The position numbers and the translations under genes were made by a program. A stretch of 64,000 nt of DNA from Trileptium ribeirensis (taxonomy: Eukaryota; Nematoda; Enoplea; Enoplida; Thoracostomopsidae): the NCBI GenBank assembly GCA_030248225.1, contig JASANE010012691.1, forward strand, positions 1 to 64,000, read 5' to 3'. Positions 49,571-60,900 of this stretch are shown piece by piece; position 1 is the first letter of the stretch, and the number at the start of each line of letters is the position of its first letter. The notes beneath the pieces were generated by a model that searched no databases, had not been told where the DNA came from, and saw only the letters and a list, made by a program, of their open reading frames with translations.

Positions 49571-50222
49571 TTACGGAGACATTTGCCACAACGACGAAAG
49601 CCAAATCAGCGACACACCTTAAAATAACTAGCGGAGTTAGCGTGACAAACATATTAGTAGATTACCAGAGGATAAAGTGAAATGGTGTATATAATAAATA
49701 ACTCATATTGAGTGGCTTAAGGAATCATCACACATCATCAAATTTGTCGTGAACTAACTTTGATAATAGTTATATCGCTTTATTATAATAAACATTAACA
49801 CTTGTGTGTCTGGTGAATTGGCAATGGACTTGGAGTGTCATATATCGATTAGGTAGTATAGGCTCCTCGGGGAAATAAAAGAACTTGATATATAATAGAG
49901 AAGAGTTATGCGCGACAAATGTGTTTGAAAATAAGTGAAAGAAGAGCTAACCGCTTGACGATGGGAAGTATATATATAAAACGCTTGCCATGCAAGTTAG
50001 CCCCACCGGCTTATACTGGCCACAACTCAAAACCCAATCTTTCGGTTACGAAACCCAACCTTTATAAGTACTAATATCCTATATAAGCACTCACCCGCAC
50101 TAACGTCAAAAGATATAACAATTGTTATATATTTATATTTTTCATTTGGGCCTAGCGGTAGGAGCCTGAAAACGAAGGTATTTGAAAAAAAGCAGCCTAA
50201 AAAGTGAAAAGAAAAAAACAGC

Positions 50223-50301
50223 CGCAGGGGTGGAATTCGAACCCGCGACCTCCCGCTCTTGGATCCGTAAGCAGGCGCACTACCGACTGAGCTGTTTCTG
50301 C
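50223..50301 (-). pseudogene. tRNA-like sequence (tRNA pseudogene or SINE head)
   Basis: The minus strand has an A-box match CAGCTCAGTCGG and, at tRNA spacing, GGGTTCGAATTCC, a B box with one extra base. Only four bases of the acceptor (GCAG with CTGC) pair. The anticodon stem CCTGC/GCGGG would enclose a 14-base loop instead of 7. It is not a functional tRNA as it stands. Confidence 0.6.
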
Positions 50302-51845
50302 TCGACTCCGTAGCAGTTATTAAACCGCTATATTCGACTTCCCCGTCTAGCAATAAGGCCTTCACCACTGGCTTTATTTTAGGCCATATATATGTGCTGA
50401 GGGGAGCAGCTTTAATTCTGGGTTCGGAAACGCAGCAGTAGAATTCGACCTCCCTTGTACGACCTCCATGGTATTGAATTCTGAGTGACTGAAACGAGCG
50501 AAGCGAAGAATTCTCACTATCCAGAGTGATAAACGTCGATGTTGTCCGTTTCTAGGTTTTTTTGGGATGACACGCATAACTCAGCTTCGGCTGGGCGAAT
50601 AGATTCGCGCAATAGGTCATTTGAAATCATAAAATATCTTTTTGTACTTTTTCGTCTAAAGCAACGAGCTCTAAGTTTATCAATGTTAGCTGCATCGAAC
50701 AAAGTAATTTCATCATAATCGAGTGGAATATGTGTTAAATCAGCTTGTTTTCGCGATTTTTTCACCATTATTAGATCGGATCGTAATGGATGATATTGAG
50801 ATCATATTATAGACCTTGAACACGCAAGTACTTAGGTCGAATTTGTACGTACGTGACTAAGTGTTTTCTAGTTTTGTGTCTACTTATGTTTTAAAGTAGT
50901 TTGATGAAACAAGAAATGCATTAAACGGGGTGTGTCATCACAATCGCTCAAACAATATGGATCCTACGGCTCGTTTTTATATATATACCGTGCAAAACAC
51001 CATATAGCTGTGTTGGGAGATGCATCGCTACACAAAAATATTTTCACTGGGCATATGCTGAAAGTATTATTTTGTTATTAGTTATATCGCGAAATGTGCT
51101 GCGCGACGTAAATGAGGTAAATTGTAAATATAGATACTGATTCCGTAGTAATTCAGAAACTGGCGCGTCATAATTCTCAAGCCCTGTGGGGCTCTAAATG
51201 GGAATATTACGGAGGCCAAACCTTTCTCAACTAAGATTGTGTAATTAGAACATAGTGTTCATGTGGCTAATAAATCGAATTAAAGCGTTTGACGAAAAAT
51301 ATAAATTTTTGTAAAATATATTGAAATGAAATATATTACTTCGTCTAAAATTCTAACACAAGAATTTCAACGTGATTTCTCCTCACCATCGCGTTTAAAG
51401 AACAAAACATGATAGTTTATTCGTTCCGGATAAATAATTGCGCATTGAGCTTTTGTATATAAGTGACGCTATGACAATATTCTTTGATGCTATATGCACC
51501 AAAAATATTTTGGTTAAATTATGTCGATGTTACAGAAACTTGAATGTATTTATTTTAAAAATTTAGTTTTTTTGTTTTGAAAAATCCTTTTGTGTTTATC
51601 TTTTTCGACTGCCCACGCCGGTCTTACATGTACACTGATTTCACCCCATTTGCAACATTTCACTCTAGGTTCAGTTATAAAGCTGTATATAAATCGTTAA
51701 TCAGAGCGGGTAGTTTTTAAAATATCTTAGTTGTTTACATACTTACGCTGAGGTGGTTACTCTATATACTCACGCATGTATATTGCTTATTTTTCTACAT
51801 CCTAGTCGGGTATTATAATATAATACAATCTAGTGTATTTTTGCA

Positions 51846-51981
51846 ATGGCGCCAACGGTGACATCAAAAGCTGCCGCTGGGGGAGCTCCAAAATTATTTG
51901 CTGGGAAAGACTCGTCTAAAGCATACAAAGACCGCGATAAGCCCGATCAAATACGAACCAGTAATATGCAGGCTGCCAAAG
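51846..51981 (+). CDS. CCT4: CCT4 exon 1
   Basis: It starts ATGGCG after a TA-rich leader. [20 protein letters not shown] leads into [20 protein letters not shown], the delta-subunit N-terminus. The donor is GTAACA and the exon ends in phase 1 (G), which joins CG to make GCG (Ala). Confidence 0.95.
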
Positions 51982-54900
51982 GTAACAATAATTATCTCTT
52001 GTATTTCGTTGAATGAAAGCAAATATTTGAGTTTGCAGTTCGTAGGCGCACTCAGTACAACCAAAAACACCCGTATATACAGCTTGGAACCTGGTGACGT
52101 AAGATAGATAAGACGGCATGATTTATTATGGTCGAGCCACCCAAGTTGTACGAACGTTTGTGCACTGCGCATATCAATACTGTTGATGTGAAATATAAGC
52201 AAGTTGAATGAATGATCCTGCAAAGCAAAATATAGATTGAAATCTGGGATATAAACAGGTATATAATGCCAGAAGTAAAAAAACAGTGTAATTAACAATA
52301 ACGTTAATATTTCTAACCCGTCAGGTCTCACATTTATTGCTCAGAACCGAGTTATATAGTTAGGAGCCAATTCCTCTCACAAATCTTGTTTGTCACTTTA
52401 GCAAGATTAGCCACTAAGTCACCCAGCTATGTTTGTCATAAAAGATCGTGGAAATAACATTCAGGTATACGCGAAGCTGATGTTGCTAACAAAAACTTCT
52501 ATTATTATTATTATTGGTTAATTATTCATTAGGAGCAGTAGTAAAATAGGTTTCGAGATTTTGATGTTCCTATCGGTCGTATTACTTACTTTGGGAATCA
52601 GGATGTCAATGGAATGATCGTTTACATCAGCAGAAACGTTGGTTTCAGGCTTTGTCTTGGAGGGTCGCAGGTAATTTGGCCTCATCGTTCTTGTACACCG
52701 AGTCAGCTCGCAGATTATTTTGGGCAGTTCATCCCTCAAATCCTCATGTACGTTCCTACGCGATCAAAGTTAACCATTTTTTCTTTGCGTATCTAAAAAT
52801 ATGTTGGGATTTTTCCATGTGGTGTTAATAAATCCCTAAATGTTTTGTTGCAGGGATAAAAATTGCAGTGTTCAGGTTATATATACTAATATATATATAG
52901 GATCAATATGCGTTATTATTAAATATTAGCTATGAGTTATTTACAGCTTAACTGCGTCTCTCACTGCCGAATTTGTAGATTTTTAGTTCAGTTCCCCATA
53001 TACTTTTGTGGCTGTTTGTGAAAGTCAGAGTTTCGAACTTCTTTCCGTACGTGCGGCCTATCTCGATACTTGATGATAGCCGTTTGCGTAAGTGCACAGA
53101 ATGTGTCCGCCCTCAACTCTAATCAATGTTCTTAAAATATTTTGACGGATCATTTTAGGTTATTTTATAGAGTAAACACAAGCACGTTTAACTTAGTTGT
53201 CCTTTTTTGCTATAATATATATAATACCGACAAAACACATACTGAACGAAGCTTCTGATTATTGGTGTCCTTATTTTGAATGCGTGATAAGCTTAATTTT
53301 TTTATGTATATTCAAAGGATTCCTAAATTTCGTTGTGCCTCGTGTTGCCACCTCAATGATTTCTTGTGCTCATTGTTTTTATAGCGGTCGCTGATGCTAT
53401 TCGAACAAGTCTCGGCCCGCGAGGAATGGATAAGATGGTTAGTAACGTGCCTACCAGTTTGCAATTTGCTGCTATGATTTAAAAACGTTTCTTTCTTCGG
53501 TGATCGGAAATAACATTTGTTGCTGTTTACATCTGATCTGAGTCCCTCAATTGTTGTGTGGTAGTCTAATTTTAGAGGGGGCACGGAATTTTTATACTTC
53601 GATAATATTGTATGATACTATCGCATAATCGTAGTGTTGCACAGCTTCAAAACTTTCATCTAAAATGGTACTCATGTTATTAATGTTCAAAACATCCAGC
53701 AATTTTTGGTTATGTTACACTTACAGTTGCGTCAAGCACGTTTGACTTTAAATCGATGTGCAAATTTATCTAAGTGTCTAAAGGATTAGCAAGTATTTGC
53801 GATATTTAGGTTAGTGCAGTACAGTCCTTACGTTTAACCGTATTACCCATGTTTGTCTTGTTGTATCGAGTGAGCTCTCCATGAAACTATATTGACTTCT
53901 TTTTAGCATTAGATAAAACTTTTTGTGTTTGCTTCTAAACAGCATAATGTAACTACATTTTCACCCAGCCGTTTCGTACTTTTGATTTGTAAATTTTTTC
54001 ATTTAGTATTACATCTTGTCGCAACTAGAGCTATACCGGGTTATGCACGTTTGTTTTGCAGATTCAAGCCGGCAATGGCGATGTAACGATTACCAACGAC
54101 GGGGCTACAATTCTCAATCAGATGCAAGTAACACATCCGACAGCAAAAATTGTGAGTTTATATTTTCTTATTGTTTTTATGGGTTATTCTGTTCAGTTTT
54201 GCTCGGTTTTTGTAGCTAAACGGTTGTTAAACAGCGCGATAATCGCTTTGAATAGTATTAAGCGACGGTTTTCACTATCTGAAACTGGACAGCGACGAAC
54301 TGAGACCTCTCTATAAATCAGGTGGTGTGTGATCAAAGTTTCTGCTGTATTATGCACACATAAATGTAGTTGAATGAGTTTAATTCGCACCGCCTTTTAT
54401 TACTGATTTGATGCACAATTTTTCATTGATGCACATAACAAATTTTCAGCACATATCTAGTTTTTCCTCATAATTTTCCTCAATTTTTCTTTAAAATTTT
54501 GTTAATTTGAAAAAATGTGCAAATATCTAGTGCAGTTGTGGCCTGCCTGTATAAATTATATGCCTTATTATAGTTCGTATTTATTATATACACTTTTGGC
54601 TCCAGAAGCCCTTGAATGGCGATATCGTTACGGTGAACGCTACAACAAATGCCATAGCTCATTACTCAAGTGCTTGTGGGGATATTTTGTTATACTGTGA
54701 GATATGGAGTATTTATTCGGAAAACATAATTGCTTTAGTTCAAGACACTAGCAACTGTCTATTATTGGATCTGAAGCTGTGCCTTAGGGACCATTTGGAA
54801 TGACTAGATTGTGTTTCATATTATGCCTTACAGTAATCGGCCAAAATTTCACACTTTGCGTATTCATGACCGGATGTTGAACATATTGGCCAAATTTGAT

Positions 54901-57900
54901 ATAAATTTTAAGCACTGTTTCATGAGAACCACCTACTCTGGAGAAGATGTCACGTGATCTATATGCTTCAGTATTTATTTACTTGATCAGTCCTTCATCC
55001 ACCAATTACAATTTTAGCTAGTTGAACTGTCAAAAGCACAAGATGTCGAGGCTGGCGATGGAACGACGACTGTGGTTGTTGTCGCCGGAAGCTTGTTGGA
55101 CGCGGCACAAAAGTTGCTGCTTAAAGGTAAGTTTGTAATCGAGTAAGGATTTTGTATATTCCGTTTGCGCTAATATATTGAGCAGAAACAAACGTAACTC
55201 TCACTTTAAACTTAAAGAAAAGGAGCTGTCAGAGACAAAACATGTAATTAAGATTAGCGCTGTCGCATATGTTGGCGCACACATTGGTTTATTCCAAAAT
55301 CTGCTCTGATTCACGTTACTTGTGCAGTTGAAATCTAGTTTTTGCGATAAAAACAATTTCATTGAAACGGAACGAGTGGAGTTTCCAGTGAGGGCGCTAC
55401 GGGAAAATCGTGAAAAATTCATTTTTTGTCTATTCTTGTGACGCATAACACATCTTCGGGTGGACGGATTTCGATAAATTTTTTATTCGATAGCAAAATT
55501 GATGAGGAGTTTTTAAGGGTTTTTTGTTAAAAAAGGCCATACGGGTACCAGTCTTTCAAAGCCTATATTTCGCGACGCAGCCTTCGCTTTGAAAAAATAC
55601 AGAATCAGCTCATGGACATCTATAACTTTGGTGACCGCTGTTGGCCTGAATATGACCGTTGACCCTTTGCCAGAAATAAGGATTTTTCAAAATTCGGCAT
55701 GTTGCATGTTTTTACCTTACAACGAGTATTTATTAGGCTATTAAGCATGTTGAATACGGTGGTTTTGCTATTTAGAGCCCAACTTGTTTATTTTATACCA
55801 TTTCCTGTTTCAACGGTTTTACGATCGACGAACCGGATTTCCAAAATGTAATTTTTCATGCATTTGGCTATTTACTGCTTGTGGGGCATCATGAATAGTC
55901 TATGTATATGTTTGTCGGTAAGCTGATTACGATGGTATGATTATCTAAAATATAGCAAAAATAAAAAACCATAAAAATGTCATACTTTTTTCAGATATAT
56001 TCAATGCATTTAGGGTCAATGAACCTGAGTGCCAAGATACAGTTTGTCTTTCAGTTGTTTGGTTACGTAATGCGTACAGGGCATCAAGAATGGCCTATAT
56101 ATTTGTAGGCATGCTGAACACAATGGTAGAGAAACCACAAATGCTTCGTGCGATTTCAGTTTTTGATGAGTTTACGGTCCTCGAGGTTTTAGGGTTTTCG
56201 ACGGGTTCAAAGTTATAGAGGTTTTATTGCAGTATATACATCAAACACAGCCTGTTACGAGTGATTACACAAAATTACCACTCGATGAAACCATGCTCGC
56301 CCGTTTCACCCTAGCTTGCGAGTTACTAGTTTGAATTGAGGGAGCGAATGTCGTGAGTAGGGATAAAATCAACACCGTCTGTGCGTCCGTCGAACTCCTC
56401 AGTAACTACTGGGCCGGTTTAAATTTTTTTGAAAGACCGTGTAAGAGATATAGTTTTCTGTCAAAATTTAGTTTTAGTTGATTAGTAATTAACTAATTGG
56501 CTAAGCGTGTTAGCCTATTTTTAGCATTTTCAAACAAAAATTGCTTTTTCAAATAATAATTATTGTAAAGCTATTATTACGTCTCGCGCAGTGCTGACCA
56601 CTAATCTGATGTGTACCGTTCGGGGATGTTAAAAACATGCTAATTGATTATTTAATTAGTAATTGTCGTATTGTTTGAAAAATTTCAAAGTGCTCAGAAA
56701 TGAAAAATTGCAGACTTGTGTTTTTGATGCCACTGATCACGAATATGTCATTTCTGAAGCTTTAAGCATTGACCGTATATGCTAAATAGCTATCTAATCA
56801 ATGAGCTAATTAGATAATTTTATGCAAAATTTAAAATCACGTCAGTTTGCTCTGCTCACTTTTTGTAAGAATTTATTCTTTGCAGGAATCCACCCGACGG
56901 TAATTTCGGAATCGTTTCAGCGAGCAGCGCTCAAAGCGGAAGAGATTTTGTCTTCGATGAGTACGCCTGTCGATCTTGCCAACACTCCACTTCTAGTGAA
57001 TATCGCGTCAACTAGCCTAAATTCGAAAGTAATATAGAGTTTTTATACATTGTTAAACAGTGGAGAGCTGAATAGATATCCCACCCCTCCCCGCAATTAA
57101 CTAGAACATGGGGCGCCAAATGACATAGTTTCTTCAATCTTAACTGTGTCTTTCGGTCTTTGAATTACAATACTTAGGCACGTTACTGTGATATCGTCCA
57201 ACGTTAATGCGGCTAGAACGACTGTCTTGCGCACATCATAGAATATTGCAAGGTCTTCTAGTATTGTAATATTTTGCAATTTTGGGTAAGTTAGTGCTCC
57301 AAGAGCTAATAATCGTCCGCAAGAACATGCTCAATAAATATTAGTATTGCTTATTGTGAGTTCATTTTTTCCATTTAATTTAGGGCATTGGGTGTTAATT
57401 AGCTGGCCATATATTGTTCACCATACGTTACAGGAACTATGGCCACAGCAGCAGGCAGTTTCTATATTCGAGATGAATATTTTAACGATTGTTTGGCTGC
57501 TTTGTTGTGGTATATACACTTTTAAGTGATAATTGGTGGGCAAACTCAGTTTGAGCCGGTTCGAAAATGGCATTAAGCTCGGTACGAAGATAGATGGGTT
57601 AACTTAATATTATACTTTCCTCGGCTATAGTTCCTCATTTTGACAGATGTTAAAATAAATATGAGCCATTGTGTTTATTTGGTCCCAGTACGGAAGTGGG
57701 AACCCGAAAGCATACAATCTAGTTTTTATTGTTTGTGCTTGACATTGACCATGGTTTTCGCCACTTGGTTTTAATAAGTTGATCCATATGGCCATGCTGT
57801 GTCCGATTGATGGCAAAGATAGACGACATAAAATCCAGATTGAGATTATTTGATCATCTGTTTCTCATATATAAAATACGCCGGGTAAACAATAAAAATC

Positions 57901-60900
57901 TTGCTTCGCCACACAAGAGGTCGCTTAAAAATGTCTCGTTTGCATTTCGCTCGGATTATAATTGATACCGGTGCAAAGGTAAGCTATGTAAGGTGTATAA
58001 CTGACTGCGACTAAAGTTTTTCTCCGACTGTACTCATAATTTAACGCTGCCATTTCGTTTTTTGATAAATGAAAAGTTACTGGTATATTTGCTTGTAACG
58101 GCTTTATATTTGCATTATTATAGCCTTAGCTAAATATTCTAGCTAACGCTGAAATTATTTCTGTTACGCTGTATTTGTGAAACGTAGGTTTTCAGTGCAT
58201 CTGTCCTGTTGTGAGCAATTAGTGTTGCGGATAAGCCACATGTGGGCCCCTGTTTGCGGCGGAGTGGAGAAATTTGATTTTTTTTGCACTTGTTTATAGA
58301 TTGTTTCTTTCTGTGTGTGGGTTTTAGAGTGATTTTGGAGAGTGGTGCGTGCATACTCTTCACCCTCCGTAATAGAAAGGCTAGCATTGTAATATAGATG
58401 CTATGGTAGCTTTTATAAACTGTTTTCCTAAATTCCAGAGCCAGCTAGGCTTCTAAATAAGCCACTAAAGTATATATATGGTCTAGGTCCTTCCATTGGT
58501 TGTTGGAGTTTTTATGGGGTACGCTTATCGTACTAGTCTTTATCTTTATTTTATCTCAACAGTTTCTTAATTTTATATCCAAAAATTTACTAGGACTGTG
58601 AATTTGTGCTGTGTATACTACATGCAGGTTACGTTTACGCTGACGTAAGCTGTGGTTTGGTGATTAATGTCGTTCGAAAACTTAGTATTTTCCTTCGTCA
58701 AACTGTATTGAATTTTATTTGGATCTGTTGTCTGATATATTATCAGGTAATTTGATAGTGAGGCATAATTTCTTATTTAGGTTGTATCTCAGTACGCGTG
58801 GCTACTGGCTCCGATGGCGGTTCAGGCAGTGATGAAAGTAGTCAATAACGAAGGACCGAAGCCTCGGGTTAATCTCGACAACATTAAAATAATAAAGAAA
58901 TTGGGGTGAGCTGTCGATTATATATGATTTATTGTGTTCAAGATTAATATGTGGCTTGTAGAATAGTAAAATACGTGCCACAATTCGACGTTACTGACTC
59001 GTGGGAAATGTCTTTTTATTGTAAAAATATATTACTTCATCATTGCGTGCCCGCTTTTTATTCGTGATATGAACATACCGATGTGGTTATTCGCACGGAA
59101 AGGTTTTACGCTCCGCTTAATGGCTTGCCTGCCCTTAAATGACTTTCGGGCTACGACGTTGAAATTGCTTAATCTCATTTAAAGTTCGGAAAGACAATAC
59201 ACTATCTATTGTATGTTGACTTTGAATTATTAGCTTAAAATATTGCAGCCTGTTCTTCTTTTGCGTATCCTGGTAACGGCAAACAAAACTATTTACAGTA
59301 GGTTAACTAATTTCCAGTTAAGCATACATTGCGACCTCCTGAATGGATCAACAATTACTACAATAACCAGCTACCTGACGCCATTATCTTCATTTGAGGG
59401 AAAGTGAACAATTTGTACAGGGTTTAGATCAAATTATCTTACGGGAAGTATTACTTGGGGTTTACAATTCAATTTATTGAGATTACGTTTTTTTCGATGT
59501 TGAGTTTTAAGACGATTATACGTGAGGCTATACTGTAACAGACTGATACTGATGTGATGTATCAACGATGTTAATCGAGTGCGCACGAGGTTTTTGTCGT
59601 CCGCAAAAGTTGTCGAAGGGTTCTCGCTAATGGATGGAATTGTACTTCATAGGCCACGTGTGTTGTCGTAATAGAACGCCAGTTAAATAGCACCGTTATG
59701 TGATGTTAATTGAGTCCACCCGAGGTTTTCGTCGTCGGCAAAAGTTCTCGAAGGGTTCTCGCTAATGGCTGGAATGGAATTGTACTTCACAGGCCACGTG
59801 CGTTGCCGTAATAGAACGCCAGTTAAATAGCACCGTTCCGTAATAGAACGCCAGTTAAATAGCACCGTTATAAACGCTTATTTTTGTTGCTTTCGTTCGA
59901 TCCCCATAGTCACAACATTACTGCAAACACTCGCTCTTACAGATTGATGGCATTGGCTTTGTCTGGCATTGGTTGAAGCTGCGCCTGCTAAGACATGGCT
60001 CACATAGCAGAGGCTCGTTCCGTGTTCGATTGCCGTTTGTTGAGCGAACGTTGATTTGAGTTGTGGTAGAGCATCTCATAATCTTGGTGTTGGCGCTACT
60101 TGCTAGTCAATATGTAATGGCGAACTTGGGTAATTATATAAAATGGAATATGGAACGAAACACGGACAACGTCGAAATTTGCCACTATGGTCAGTGAGAA
60201 TTCTGCGCAAAGCTCGATCCACTCATTACACTCAAATTTCTTTGCCTGACAATAATTATAACAGTTTCAGCTAGCAGATTTTGGTGCAGAAATTTTATTA
60301 GTAATTTATAACTTAATCTTGTTTTGCAATGGTTTGATGCTATTTTGATATTAATAATTATGTAAATTTGGCGTTAGTAGACTCTAAGCATTTGAAATGG
60401 TTTTCATGTTAATTGCGATCATGTATTTTCAAAACTGTTCATTTATTAATGTGAATTGCTATATTGCAGTCATGCAAATGTATCTGCATAATCTTATCTT
60501 TATTGACCTTTACTTGACTCCGCGCTTGTAAAATGTCCATATGTATACTTCGTATTGGAACACGTGTCACATCGTGTCCCTTTGATTGCGTGTTCGACCC
60601 TTCTTATTTGCATAATTTAAGCGGAGCAAAGCGAAGCGTTTTTGTTTTCGTCAGAGGGGGAAAATTCGGCACCGTCCGTCCGTTGAACTCCTCAATAACT
60701 ACTGGGCCGGTTTTAAATATAATTTTTTTGTTTGAAAGGCCTAATATCTGACAGGTGCAAGATATATAGATTTTGTCAATATTTGCTTTAGTTAATTAGT
60801 AATTACCTAATTAGTTAAGCGTGTTAGCCTATGTTTAGTATTTTCAAAAAAAATTGCATATTTTCCAATAAATAATTAGTGTAAAGCTATTATTTTGGTG

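Larger units (their letters stand above)
36254..51845. other. Intergenic region between EPS8 and CCT4
   Basis: About 15.6 kb without a convincing gene. It holds the foldback-like element (36529-40064), local duplications (42140-42450, 44342-44732, 49430-49570), a possible MITE (47002-47289), tRNA-like relics (48122-48200, 50223-50301) and an antisense open frame with A-rich tail (46173-46420). 40065-42000, 42600-44340, 44750-46100 and 50780-51800 otherwise look like unique AT-rich sequence in which I see nothing further. Confidence 0.6.

Noticed and set aside
50027..50368. 113-codon antisense open frame
   Set aside because: Its core (SSVGSAPAYGSKSGRSRVRI) is the translation of a tRNA-like sequence.
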